Assembly (NCBI GenBank): GCA_014323925.1
Contig: JACONC010000016.1
Span: 1-34,852, forward strand
DNA length: 34,852 bases
Reading direction: 5' to 3'
DNA from: Chromatiales bacterium
Lineage (GTDB): Bacteria > Pseudomonadota > Gammaproteobacteria > Poriferisulfidales > Oxydemutatoraceae
Each line of letters starts with the position of its first letter. Position 1 is the first letter of the stretch. The position numbers and the translations under genes are program-made. The notes beneath the pieces are model-generated. The model made no database searches and was not told the DNA's origin. It saw only the letters and a program-made list of their open reading frames with translations. Of this stretch, positions 8,640-17,095 are shown in pieces.

Positions 8640-8870
8640 TTATTTTTCCCATTCTTTTAATACCGGTGGTGTTCTTTTTTCACTCAGTTTGGCTTCGGCT
8701 TCTTGCTGATTATCGGCAAAAATTATTCTAGCGGTATCTGTATCGCTAGTTAAGTTTGCGCGTATTTTTCTAACCTGGTTTTTTGCTTCCTTGAAAGAGG
8801 TATAACAATCTAATTTTTCTATTTTACTTTCCTCCGGTTGTTTACTAATTTTATATATAAAATAAGGCAT
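8640..8870 (-). CDS. Small conserved hypothetical protein, last gene of the soe cluster
   Basis: The 76-residue protein begins MPYFIYKI, followed by a charged segment, FKEAKNQVRKIRA and a C-terminal RIIFADNQQEAEAKL stretch. It has no signal peptide, membrane segment or cysteine pair, and looks like a soluble alpha/beta protein. The pattern reminds me of small proteobacterial hypotheticals found near redox gene clusters, but I cannot name a family. It starts 15 nt after the soeC stop in the same direction, so it is probably the last gene of the soe operon and may assist or regulate that enzyme. No function is assigned. Confidence 0.7.
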   Translation of the reverse strand: MPYFIYKISKQPEESKIEKLDCYTSFKEAKNQVRKIRANLTSDTDTARIIFADNQQEAEAKLSEKRTPPVLKEWEK

Positions 8871-8885
8871 ATAGCTTTATGACTG

Positions 8886-9824
8886 TCAAGCATTAGCTGT
8901 GCCGTGGTATAGATTGACCACATGGCGCGCTTCAGCAAAAAATAACCAACGTTCGATTAAGACACCTATTAGAGAAGATAGCAGGGCAATGAGTATTAAA
9001 GGTATTGGAGTGCCTATTTTTAGGATTGTGCCAATCAACAGCAATGCTGGCAACACAAAAGCCATAACAAAAACTGCTACGCGTAACAACAAACTTCTGT
9101 TTTTTGTGATGACATAACCAAACTCATCAGTTAAGAAGGTTCCAGAGGTATGTCCTACATCCAACAGTCGTACCGCACCGCGTGTGAAACCGGTTGCGGT
9201 AGCAATGGTTGAACCTTGGGGAGTACCAAGCCAGGTGTAATAAATAAGTTTCGATATTGCAGATATTATTATAAGCGTTAAGGAAAGGACTAAAATAGTA
9301 TCAGCAAAGGTATCCGTTTCATTCAGTGTTGCCGACATTAGCAGACTTCCGGTCATCAGGGATAGCAGAATATAATTTAGCGGCGTCATTGCATTATTCC
9401 ATTGTGGAATAGTTTTTAGACAAGCATAAATCATACCTGTCGAAAAAACCGTAGCCATTGCTAAGACCAGGGTAAACAGGCAGGCAATGACCCATAAAGC
9501 ATACGCTTGCTCGGCAACACCTAACCACCAACCAAGCATCCACAGCGATACAACAGGGAAGAACGCAATTGCCATGACTGCTTCTCGCGCTAGCCACGAT
9601 GTTTTGAAACGGCTGAATGCTCGCCAGGCATTCTTGGGATTTGCTAAGTGCAGGGTAGAAGAAAATAAACCTAAAATAATCAATATCAAACCCATAGCAC
9701 ACATTATTACAAATGGCTTAGCGTCGAGGGTTCCAAATAAGGAATAAAGCGATAGTATAGCGAACAAACCGAATCCTGCGCCAGAGGCTGTGGTAAAGAA
9801 TATAATTGACAGCGCCGGATGCAT
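8886..9824 (-). CDS. soeC: SoeC/DmsC-like membrane anchor of a molybdoenzyme
   Basis: This 312-residue polytopic membrane protein of the DmsC anchor family has about eight hydrophobic segments. It starts with MHPALSIIFFTTASGAGFG and contains STLHLANPKNAWRAF, typical of such subunits. In the SoeABC complex this subunit anchors the cytoplasmic molybdenum and iron-sulfur subunits and passes electrons to or from the quinone pool. It lies 11 nt downstream of soeB. The alternative is a DMSO or polysulfide reductase anchor; the choice of SoeC rests on the partner proteins. Confidence 0.78.
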   Translation of the reverse strand: MHPALSIIFFTTASGAGFGLFAILSLYSLFGTLDAKPFVIMCAMGLILIILGLFSSTLHLANPKNAWRAFSRFKTSWLAREAVMAIAFFPVVSLWMLGWWLGVAEQAYALWVIACLFTLVLAMATVFSTGMIYACLKTIPQWNNAMTPLNYILLSLMTGSLLMSATLNETDTFADTILVLSLTLIIISAISKLIYYTWLGTPQGSTIATATGFTRGAVRLLDVGHTSGTFLTDEFGYVITKNRSLLLRVAVFVMAFVLPALLLIGTILKIGTPIPLILIALLSSLIGVLIERWLFFAEARHVVNLYHGTANA

Positions 9825-9835
9825 CGTTTGTATGT

Positions 9836-10549
9836 TTAATAATCTATTGTTCGGTTAATCCAGTGTTTGATCTTGCCGACTAATCCTTCGTCGTCGCTAT
9901 TCTCTGAAGTTATTTTTGAGTACTGTGGTGTTGGTTTAACTTCGCGCGGCGGTAAATATCTATTAACCGGATTATAATTGAGTTCGGGCATGAGTTGTGT
10001 TCCACCGCGTTGTCGGATGATTTTGGATACTTCCGATTCGGCATCGTCAAAGTCGCCGAAAAAACGAGCATGCGTAGGACAGGTGAGAACACAAGCCGGT
10101 TGGCGTTCTGCTTCGTCCAATTCAGTGTCGTAAATGCGGTCTATGCAAAGCGTACATTTTTTCATAACGCCATCTTCTCGATCTAACTCGCGTGCGCCGT
10201 AAGGGCACGCCCAAGCACAGTAATTGCAACCCATACATTTCTCTTGATCAACTAAAACGATACCGTCCTCTGGTCGTTTATACGAAGCACCTGTGGGGCA
10301 GACGGTAACACAATCAGCATCTTCACAGTGCATGCACGACATCGGAAAGTGAACTGTTTTGCTGTCTGGATAATCACCGACTTCGTAGTTACGAATGCGG
10401 TTAAACCATACGCCCGATGGATCCTTCCCGTACGGATTATAGTCGGTGAGTGGCCCGGTTGTTCCAGAGGTGTTCCACTGTTTACAGGCAACCGCACAAG
10501 CATTGCATCCTACGCAAGTATCTAAATCTATTACTAAGCCTAGCTTCAC
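9836..10549 (-). CDS. soeB: SoeB/DmsB-like four-cluster ferredoxin subunit
   Basis: The 237-residue iron-sulfur subunit transfers electrons between the molybdenum subunit and the membrane anchor. Four cysteine motifs are clear: CVGCNACAVAC at residues 12-22, CMHCEDADCVTVCP, CMGCNYCAWACP, and CTLC paired with CVLTCP. Together they can bind four [4Fe-4S] clusters. The start is a GTG at 10549 that overlaps the soeA stop by 4 nt (GTGA), so translation is coupled. No signal peptide is present, consistent with a cytoplasmic complex. Family membership is certain. The sulfite-dehydrogenase assignment comes from the whole operon. Confidence 0.82.
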   Translation of the reverse strand: MKLGLVIDLDTCVGCNACAVACKQWNTSGTTGPLTDYNPYGKDPSGVWFNRIRNYEVGDYPDSKTVHFPMSCMHCEDADCVTVCPTGASYKRPEDGIVLVDQEKCMGCNYCAWACPYGARELDREDGVMKKCTLCIDRIYDTELDEAERQPACVLTCPTHARFFGDFDDAESEVSKIIRQRGGTQLMPELNYNPVNRYLPPREVKPTPQYSKITSENSDDEGLVGKIKHWINRTIDY

Positions 10550-13473
10550 TTGAACCCTCTTGTAATGATATCTTTGAATGTGCGTGTTAGGTGTACCGCC
10601 TTATGCGATTGATAACGCAATAACTTATCCAATGAATGTTTCCCAGATTCCACTCGTGTCTCGAATATAGGTTGTATACCTGCAACATCTCCATTTGCAG
10701 GATAGATTTTTACACGTAAATCGTACCACGCCGCTTGTCCGGTAATTGGATCAGCATTAGCAACGGAGCGGTTATATAAATCATGTGGAAGTAGTTCGTC
10801 AATTAGATGGTTTAACAAAAATCCCTCGTTAGCTTCGTTAGCATTTTTGGAGAGTCCCCAAGTGCCTTGGGCTTTGCCTATTGCGTTCCAAGTCCATACG
10901 GTGTCTTCTTGTACGCCCTCCATTAGTTTTACTTGCACGCGCATTTTAGAATTACGTGACTCTATCCATACCCAAGATAAATCTTTAATACCCATTTTTT
11001 CAGCACGCTTTCTATTCATATAGAGAAAGTTTTTTGCAATAATTTGCCTGAGCCACGGGTTTTGCGAGTCCCAAGAGTGGTACATCATCATAGGACGTTG
11101 AGTGATAGCGTAAAAAGGGTAATCTTTTTGATTATATACTTTTGGCGTTTGCTCAAGGGGTGTGTAGTGAAATGGCAGAGGATCACAGAACATCTTGATG
11201 CGTTCTCGATCATTTTGTTGCGGCGGCTGTGGTCCCTCGTAGCTACCCATCGCTGCTAAGCGAAATTTTTGTAAAGTCTCGGAATAGAGTTCTATCACTA
11301 TAGGTTCGGCACTACCGTTGAAGCCAGCCTCTTTAGCAAACTCTAAATAGTCTTTATTGGCAAAACGATAAAAGCGCATGTGCTCAGGTAGTTCGTAATG
11401 TAAAAAGCATTTATTTTCTATATAGCTTTCCCATTGTTTAGGATTGGGTTCACCACGCAGATGCTTGCTGCCATCGCTCCCACGCCAACCTGCTAAAAAT
11501 CCGATACCAGGTGCTTTCTCAAAATTTACTATGAAATCTTTATAGTCTACATATTTAGCAGTACCGTCCTCATTGATGAATGCGGGGAATTTTAAGCGGG
11601 TAGCGAGTTCGACCATGACTTCTTGCCAAGGTCTTACATCGCGATCCAGCTCCAATACTGGCGCACGGATGGAGTCGCAGATTGCATCCGGATCAGAGAT
11701 AGGCCTATCCAATAGAGAAATAGTATCGTAGCGTTCTAAGTAAGTGGTATCAGGCAAAACCAAATCGGCATACTGAACTATTTCCGAGTTAAAGGCGTCA
11801 ATGACGACTAGGAACGGAATTTTATATTCTCCGTCAACATTCTTAGCTTTTAGCATGTTCTGTATCTTGGCAACATTCATCGCCGAATTCCAACTCATAT
11901 TTGCCATAAATAACATCAAGGTGTCTATCGTATAAGGGTCGCCGTTTACCGCGTTAGTTATCACACTATGCATCAAACCGTGATTGGCTAATGGTGCTTC
12001 CCACGAATACGCTTTGTCTATACGCAGAGGCTGACCTTTCTCATCAATAACTAAATCCTCTGGACATGTAGGAAAGCCTAGTGGAGGCGCCGACAAAGGT
12101 TTCTCGGCAACACTTCGTTGGGCGGGTTTTAATGGTGGCGGAATATGTTTGGGATAAGGGGGCTTGGCACGATGCGCACCAGGGCAATCAACGGCACCAA
12201 GCAAAATTTGCAATAAATGAATCGCCCTACAGGTTTGAAAACCGTTTGAATGTGCTGATATGCCACGCATTGCATGCATAGACACTGGTCGCCCGATAAA
12301 ACGATCATGATGCCGGCCGGCACTATCAACCCACTGGCAAGGTATTTCTATGGTTTCTTCAAAGGCTATATGTGCCATCTCAAGGGCTAGACGTTCTATC
12401 GTATCAGGCTTAACACCACACACGGCAGATGCTTGGCGGGGGGCGTATTTTTCGTCCAGATATCGCTCTGAAAGAGCTGTGAATACGGTTTTTAATTTAA
12501 TGTTGTCTTTGCCTTGATAGTCACCGAATAACGCAGGTTGTGTGCCGCTAATTGCAGCCGATGTAAGGGTCCCATGCTTCAAATCCCATATATAGGGTTT
12601 GCCTTCTCTATCGCGGTATATCAAACCATCGTCACAACCACCCGGATTGTTAATCAGTAAATAGGGCGCATTGGTATAACGGGCCAGAAATTCCCAATCA
12701 AATAGTTTGTTCTTTAACAACACATGCACCATAGATAAGGCAAGCATCGCATCACTACCTGGGATGATTGCAATCCATTCGTCGGCAATCGCCTGATAGC
12801 CTGTACGCACTGGGTTGATAGCGACGAATTTACTACCTTGCCTCTTGAGTTTTTCTAAACCGATTTTAATAGGGTTAGAGGAATGATCTTCGGCAACCCC
12901 CCAAAGCATAAAATATTTAGTCCGCTGCCAATCGGGCTCACCGAATTCCCAAAATGAATAACCCATTGTATAAAGACCGCCGGCTGCCATGTTAACCGAA
13001 CAAAAACCACCGTGAGCTGCCCAGTTGACAGTGCCGAATTGTTGTGCCCATAATCCCGTTAATGCTTGCATCTGATCTCGCCCAGTGAAATAAGCAAGCT
13101 TTTTGGGGTCAGTCTTCCTAATTTTATCTAGTCGCTCAACCAGTATGTCCAATGCCTGTTGCCAGGAGATCTCTTCAAATTCACTATCACCACGCTCGGC
13201 ATTTGATTTGCGTAACATAGGTTTCTTTAGCTTGGCAGGAGAGTACTGTTTCATAATACCCGCGTTACCTTTTGCGCATAATACACCGCGGTTGACCGGA
13301 TGATCTTGGGTGCCTTGGATGAAACGAATTTTATTGTTTTCCAGTGTTACCTTGATACCGCAACGGCAGGCACACATGTAGCAGGTAGTATGCTTTATTT
13401 CTTGCTCGGCGTGATTTTCAAAATAAGGTAGGGTGCCGTCGGCATTATTTTCTGTAGCTACTTTAGTAGGCAA
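10546..13473 (-). CDS. soeA: SoeA-like molybdopterin oxidoreductase (probable sulfite dehydrogenase catalytic subunit)
   Basis: The 975-residue bis-MGD molybdoenzyme has an N-terminal [4Fe-4S] motif with C31, C34, C38 and C66, followed by LCAKG. C158 in GGFCSVNMAAGG is a candidate molybdenum ligand. The C-terminal MopB dinucleotide-binding region contains TQRPMMMYHSWDSQNPWL. The length and the absence of a Tat signal fit SoeA, the cytoplasmic enzyme oxidising sulfite to sulfate in purple and other sulfur bacteria. DMSO, tetrathionate and polysulfide reductases normally carry a Tat leader. The start is a TTG at 13473 chosen because GGGAG lies 7 nt upstream. The alternative is an uncharacterised DmsA-like reductase. 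The direction of catalysis cannot be read from sequence alone. Confidence 0.8.
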   Translation of the reverse strand: MPTKVATENNADGTLPYFENHAEQEIKHTTCYMCACRCGIKVTLENNKIRFIQGTQDHPVNRGVLCAKGNAGIMKQYSPAKLKKPMLRKSNAERGDSEFEEISWQQALDILVERLDKIRKTDPKKLAYFTGRDQMQALTGLWAQQFGTVNWAAHGGFCSVNMAAGGLYTMGYSFWEFGEPDWQRTKYFMLWGVAEDHSSNPIKIGLEKLKRQGSKFVAINPVRTGYQAIADEWIAIIPGSDAMLALSMVHVLLKNKLFDWEFLARYTNAPYLLINNPGGCDDGLIYRDREGKPYIWDLKHGTLTSAAISGTQPALFGDYQGKDNIKLKTVFTALSERYLDEKYAPRQASAVCGVKPDTIERLALEMAHIAFEETIEIPCQWVDSAGRHHDRFIGRPVSMHAMRGISAHSNGFQTCRAIHLLQILLGAVDCPGAHRAKPPYPKHIPPPLKPAQRSVAEKPLSAPPLGFPTCPEDLVIDEKGQPLRIDKAYSWEAPLANHGLMHSVITNAVNGDPYTIDTLMLFMANMSWNSAMNVAKIQNMLKAKNVDGEYKIPFLVVIDAFNSEIVQYADLVLPDTTYLERYDTISLLDRPISDPDAICDSIRAPVLELDRDVRPWQEVMVELATRLKFPAFINEDGTAKYVDYKDFIVNFEKAPGIGFLAGWRGSDGSKHLRGEPNPKQWESYIENKCFLHYELPEHMRFYRFANKDYLEFAKEAGFNGSAEPIVIELYSETLQKFRLAAMGSYEGPQPPQQNDRERIKMFCDPLPFHYTPLEQTPKVYNQKDYPFYAITQRPMMMYHSWDSQNPWLRQIIAKNFLYMNRKRAEKMGIKDLSWVWIESRNSKMRVQVKLMEGVQEDTVWTWNAIGKAQGTWGLSKNANEANEGFLLNHLIDELLPHDLYNRSVANADPITGQAAWYDLRVKIYPANGDVAGIQPIFETRVESGKHSLDKLLRYQSHKAVHLTRTFKDIITRGFK

Positions 13474-13480
13474 AGATTTT

Positions 13481-13485
13481 CTCCC
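13481..13485 (-). promoter_or_regulatory. Ribosome binding site that supports the soeA TTG start
   Basis: On the minus strand GGGAG lies 7 nt before TTG at 13473. The good spacing supports the rare TTG codon as the soeA start. Confidence 0.6.
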
Positions 13486-13579
13486 GTTGAATAATTATCT
13501 AAAGCAATGGATTTTACCATTAGCAGTAATGAAAGCAAAACCGCCCTCTGTGCTTTGGTTTAACAACTGCCGTCTGTAC

Positions 13580-14353
13580 TTACAATTTTGTCCCCAAAAC
13601 GATGCCTTTGCGGCGCATATCCAGTAAAATCTGTGGAGCATTTTCTAGCGCAGCGTCTATATTAGCCGGGCAGTATTGTTCAGCAACAGCAACAACGGCA
13701 GCGTAGCCGCTGCTGTCAGGGTGTTCGGATAGGTAATCTAATAAAATCACAGTGATAGCATTGAGCAATATATAGCGCACCTTATCATTGGCGTCTCTGC
13801 AAATTACAATCCAATAGATCTCGTTAGTTTTTTCAGTCGGCCGGAAGTTGCGGTTGATGCGATGTACCGGCCATTGATAGCCGTGCCACTGTGCCACTGG
13901 CGATAATACTGGTTGCCCTTCTATCAAGTCACCATCAGCGTCTATTGCTGATCTATCGCTGTCGTCTTCTGCGATAGATACTACGAGCTCTGCATATTCG
14001 TAATGCGCTAATTCGTATAAGAAAGGAGGGTCGCAACGACGCGGAGTATGCTCTTTTTCTAGATATGCGACGAATTCTTCAGCGATATCAGTGAAATATG
14101 GTGAGTGGCATTGATGGTGAGAATAAAAAGAGCGCGCCAATGCACTCCAGTCGCCGGCTTCGTAGAGGCTTTTCAATACCGGAAATCCGCGCGATATAAA
14201 CCCCAGCATGTTCTTGAAAAACAGCTGTCTATAGATATCAAGACGACGATCCTCCAAACCTAGCGGCGGTGCATGATGTTGTGGGTCGCGCAAGTGATCG
14301 GCGAGTTGGCGTTGCACTTGTTGAAAGTCAAGTGCAGGATTGTGCTTACCCAT
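13580..14353 (-). CDS. DUF2063 (BufC-like) protein, partner of DUF692
   Basis: The 257-residue protein matches the DUF2063 family, sometimes called a putative DNA-binding domain: an N-terminal LDFQQVQRQLADHLRDP helix, then RRLDIYRQLFFKNMLGFISRGFPVL. In bufferin-type clusters this protein (BufC) acts with the DUF692 enzyme, probably presenting the precursor peptide. It has no signal peptide or membrane segment. It overlaps the DUF692 gene by 8 nt, so the two products are likely made together. The cluster ends here; soeA follows after 106 nt. The family call is firm, while the peptide-modification role is borrowed from related clusters. Confidence 0.88.
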   Translation of the reverse strand: MGKHNPALDFQQVQRQLADHLRDPQHHAPPLGLEDRRLDIYRQLFFKNMLGFISRGFPVLKSLYEAGDWSALARSFYSHHQCHSPYFTDIAEEFVAYLEKEHTPRRCDPPFLYELAHYEYAELVVSIAEDDSDRSAIDADGDLIEGQPVLSPVAQWHGYQWPVHRINRNFRPTEKTNEIYWIVICRDANDKVRYILLNAITVILLDYLSEHPDSSGYAAVVAVAEQYCPANIDAALENAPQILLDMRRKGIVLGTKL

Positions 14354-15197
14354 TCAAGGGGTGCTCAATTGATTCAAGGTCTTTCTGCATGGTGCGAATG
14401 CGGGCAACTTCGGCAAGTAAGTTGTCAAAGTTGGGGAAATTGAAGTCGCGCTCCAAAAGTGTAGGGACAGTACCGAATAGCTTGTATGCTTTGCTCAGCA
14501 GAGCCCACACTGGTTCTATAATGTCGGCACCGTGAGTGTCGACGATGAGGTCGTCAGCTTCGTTATAGTGTCCGGCGATGTGGCAGTATGCCACTCGCTC
14601 GGCGGGCAGTTCTTTGAGGTATTGCTCAGGATCAAATTTGAAATTAACCGAATTAACATAGACATTATTGACATCCAATAATAACCGGCAGTCAGATTTT
14701 TCCAGCACTTGATTGATAAAATCGGTCTCACGCATTACTTGTGCCGGTGCTATATACGCGGAGATATTTTCTATCGCAATGCGTTGGCCTAGAAAATCTT
14801 GTACTTGGCATATACGATCGGCAACATAATCGGCGGCATCTGGCGTAAACGGGATAGGCATCAGGTCGTAGAGATGACCTTCGTCTGAGCAATAACTCAA
14901 GTGTTCGCTGTAGTAGCACACTGAATACTGCTCTAAGAAGTCTTTGACTTGTTTGAGAAACTTCTTATCAAGCGCCGCCGGACTTCCGAGCGATAGCGAT
15001 AACCCGTGGCAAAAAATAGGATAGCGGTCGCTTAATTGTTCAAACTCAGCTTTGAGCCTCCCGCCTATGCCTATCCAGTTCTCCGGTGCAATTTCAAGAA
15101 AATCTATCGCTTCGGCACGGCTGTTTTTGACTGCTTGAATAATATCTCTACGCAGACCCAGCCCAGCACCTGTTATAGAGTCAACAGACTGTACCAT
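14346..15197 (-). CDS. DUF692 multinuclear non-heme iron oxygenase (MNIO, BufB/MbnB-like)
   Basis: The 283-residue TIM-barrel enzyme of the DUF692 family includes MbnB and BufB, iron oxygenases that convert Cys residues of small peptides into heterocycles. Likely metal-binding residues are visible: E35 in DFLEIAPEN, H64 in FCHGLS, H99 in SEHLSYC, E143 in AIENIS, D175 and N177 in LLLDVNN, H206 and H210 in CHIAGHY, and D220/H222 in DTHG. It follows doxX by 4 nt and overlaps the DUF2063 gene. In the usual arrangement a small Cys-containing precursor gene (DUF2282/BufA) lies next to it; none is seen here. The substrate is therefore unknown. Confidence 0.92.
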   Translation of the reverse strand: MVQSVDSITGAGLGLRRDIIQAVKNSRAEAIDFLEIAPENWIGIGGRLKAEFEQLSDRYPIFCHGLSLSLGSPAALDKKFLKQVKDFLEQYSVCYYSEHLSYCSDEGHLYDLMPIPFTPDAADYVADRICQVQDFLGQRIAIENISAYIAPAQVMRETDFINQVLEKSDCRLLLDVNNVYVNSVNFKFDPEQYLKELPAERVAYCHIAGHYNEADDLIVDTHGADIIEPVWALLSKAYKLFGTVPTLLERDFNFPNFDNLLAEVARIRTMQKDLESIEHPLNG

Positions 15198-15201
15198 CTT
15201 T

Positions 15202-15648
15202 CTATTTACGCAACCAATTTATTACATAATCTACGCTTATTTTGCCAGCCCCGCTAAACAGTAAAACAAGCAACATAAGCAGATAAATCAGCGGTAACTT
15301 AAAACCATTGTCACACACATTATAGCCGTTGCCGGCGTGGACACTATACCATGCGACGACATCTAATATGATTAACGCAAAAGCCCAAAAGCGCGTTGCT
15401 AAACCAATTACCAAGCCTATCGCACCTATGACCTCGGTCCATGTTGCAATGAACCAACTAATATCAGTGGGTATGACATTAAAGGGAAACGGAAAATCAT
15501 CGGCGATATTGTCAAACCAATTGCTACCGTTTAGCTTTTGTTGTCCTGCCTCCCAAAATTCCCAGGCTAGGAACAACCGCAGCAACAGCATCGAGAAAAA
15601 ACTGCCAAAGGCGGAAAGTTTTGCATATATAATATCAATAATAGACAT
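15202..15648 (-). CDS. DoxX-family membrane protein
   Basis: The 148-residue inner-membrane protein has about four helices and the DoxX hallmarks LRLFLAWEFWEAGQQKL near the N-terminus and TWTEVIGAIGLVIGLATRF in the middle. DoxX-type proteins often accompany DUF692/DUF2063 modules, where their role (redox or copper handling) is not settled. The start at 15648 is decided by a strong GGAGGG 6 nt upstream; the open frame continues to 15705 without a comparable site. It is the first gene of the doxX-DUF692-DUF2063 set. Confidence 0.85.
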   Translation of the reverse strand: MSIIDIIYAKLSAFGSFFSMLLLRLFLAWEFWEAGQQKLNGSNWFDNIADDFPFPFNVIPTDISWFIATWTEVIGAIGLVIGLATRFWAFALIILDVVAWYSVHAGNGYNVCDNGFKLPLIYLLMLLVLLFSGAGKISVDYVINWLRK

Positions 15649-15654
15649 AATTAA

Positions 15655-15660
15655 CCCTCC
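15655..15660 (-). promoter_or_regulatory. Strong ribosome binding site of doxX
   Basis: GGAGGG on the minus strand lies 6 nt before the ATG at 15648 and fixes the start codon 57 nt inside the longest open frame. Confidence 0.75.
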
Positions 15661-15675
15661 CGTAGTGGAATACCA

Positions 15676-15705
15676 ATTATTGCATATTATCACACATTTG
15701 GGCAA
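15676..15705 (-). promoter_or_regulatory. Possible promoter of the doxX-DUF692-DUF2063 set
   Basis: On the minus strand TTGCCC (15705-15700) and AATAAT (15681-15676) are 18 nt apart, with a TGC just before the -10 giving an extended -10. This would allow expression independent of the gsp genes upstream. It is a pattern match only. Confidence 0.35.
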
Positions 15706-15774
15706 ACCTCTTGGCCATTACATCACCGGTGCCATTCTATATTTTGTATATATGGGACATAATGCTAAGTTAAG

Positions 15775-16551
15775 CTACAGTTTCGTGACCGGCAAAGCAC
15801 CAGTCTTGGCTAAGCGATAACCACCCGTGTTGTTCACTTGTCCTTGTTGGGATAGGAAAGAGCGTAGCATAGCGTTTTCGCTTTCGACATCTATGTTATA
15901 ACGGTATTTGCCGTCTTGGTTGAGCGTCGCCGTGCCTTGTGCGGTGAATAGTTCTCCGCCGCCGGTGATGTCGGCAATGAGAGATGCGTTTTCATCGGAA
16001 CTCAACCCAATAGCAAAATCTCCCAACTGAAAAAGACCGACCACTACATCCTGCAGCATAAGCTCGCCTTGCAAGCTAGTGGGGAACGATGCGGTGAGCG
16101 GTATGATGATATCGGATAACGATAATTGTATGGCACCGCTGATTTCCGTTGTGCCGGCAGCAGTAGGCACTGGTATATCACTGAGTCTGCTAGTCAAGGA
16201 TACATCATAAAACTGAGCTGCTACTGTTGAGATTACAGTTGTGAAAGCACCTTGTATCAGTTCGGTATCGGCTTCCATGCACATCGCCGATATTCCAGTA
16301 TCAAGACTAGGACACCACCGCCAGGCAACTATTAATGTTTTCAGTTTAGCACTCACTTCTGGAGGGACCGGCAAATGGCTTAGCTGCAATGTTAGGGTTC
16401 CGTTGCCTATTGTGCCGCGCACATCGTTAATTGCTAACGGCAGGTCAGGGGTGTTATCGGCTATAAAACGAAGTGGCACAGTGACCGCCACAGACAGTAC
16501 TACGAGTAATAGTAGTATCAATAAAGATAAAACCTTAACAATTAAGCGCAT
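15775..16551 (-). CDS. gspN: Type II secretion protein GspN
   Basis: The 258-residue protein has an N-terminal membrane anchor (residues 5-25, LSLLILLLLVVLSVAVTV), followed by a periplasmic beta-rich domain containing VAWRWCPSLDTG, a segment typical of T2SS protein N. GspN is an accessory inner-membrane component absent from some systems. It lies 12 nt after gspM and is the last gsp gene of the run. The two Cys residues at about 79 and 91 could form a periplasmic disulfide. Confidence 0.85.
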   Translation of the reverse strand: MRLIVKVLSLLILLLLVVLSVAVTVPLRFIADNTPDLPLAINDVRGTIGNGTLTLQLSHLPVPPEVSAKLKTLIVAWRWCPSLDTGISAMCMEADTELIQGAFTTVISTVAAQFYDVSLTSRLSDIPVPTAAGTTEISGAIQLSLSDIIIPLTASFPTSLQGELMLQDVVVGLFQLGDFAIGLSSDENASLIADITGGGELFTAQGTATLNQDGKYRYNIDVESENAMLRSFLSQQGQVNNTGGYRLAKTGALPVTKL

Positions 16552-16563
16552 ATATATTTAGCA

Positions 16564-17073
16564 CTAGCTAGGAGGCTGTGTTAATGTAAAGTAGGCAGTT
16601 GCCGACACATTGCCACTGCCTTGGTGGCTTAAATCAAAAGCGTGCAACAAGTGTCCGCTACGTATATTTTCCTCTAGCCACTTCATCACTTTTCGTCCTT
16701 CGGTGTCGTTAAATTTAATTTCTACGAGCTTGCCGCCTTCTTCTTCGTCTAGTATTGCCACCTCGGCGTTCAGTTTGTGTTTTTTAATACTTTGATCTAT
16801 CTCAGTGCGCAATTTGTCAAGGCCTCCCATCACTAAATCAGCACCCAGGGCATTGCGTTTGAGTTCGGCAATGGTTGCTATTTGGCTACGCACCCAGCGG
16901 TAGTCATTAGTGGATTGCCGATAATCCATCTGCGCTTGCTGGTATTGGTTATAGAGTGGTTGGTATACCAGCATATAAAATACAACGCCGATTAAAAAAA
17001 GGAATAGTGCGACCAACAAGACTTTCTCACGCGGTTCTCTGTCGTTCCATAATTCCATTGGTAATAAAGACAT
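16564..17073 (-). CDS. gspM: Type II secretion protein GspM
   Basis: The 169-residue bitopic protein has a short cytoplasmic N-terminus (ELWNDREPREKVLLV), one membrane helix at about 20-37, a periplasmic coiled coil (YNQYQQAQMDYRQSTNDY) and a C-terminal ferredoxin-like domain. GspM pairs with GspL in the inner-membrane platform that connects the cytoplasmic ATPase to the pseudopilus. It starts 22 nt after the gspL stop. Confidence 0.88.
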   Translation of the reverse strand: MSLLPMELWNDREPREKVLLVALFLFLIGVVFYMLVYQPLYNQYQQAQMDYRQSTNDYRWVRSQIATIAELKRNALGADLVMGGLDKLRTEIDQSIKKHKLNAEVAILDEEEGGKLVEIKFNDTEGRKVMKWLEENIRSGHLLHAFDLSHQGSGNVSATAYFTLTQPPS

Positions 17074-17095
17074 GGTTCAGTATCCGGTTATATTC

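Noticed and set aside
15649-15705. Upstream extension of the doxX frame
   Set aside because: The GGAGGG before 15648 and the family N-terminus favour the internal ATG.
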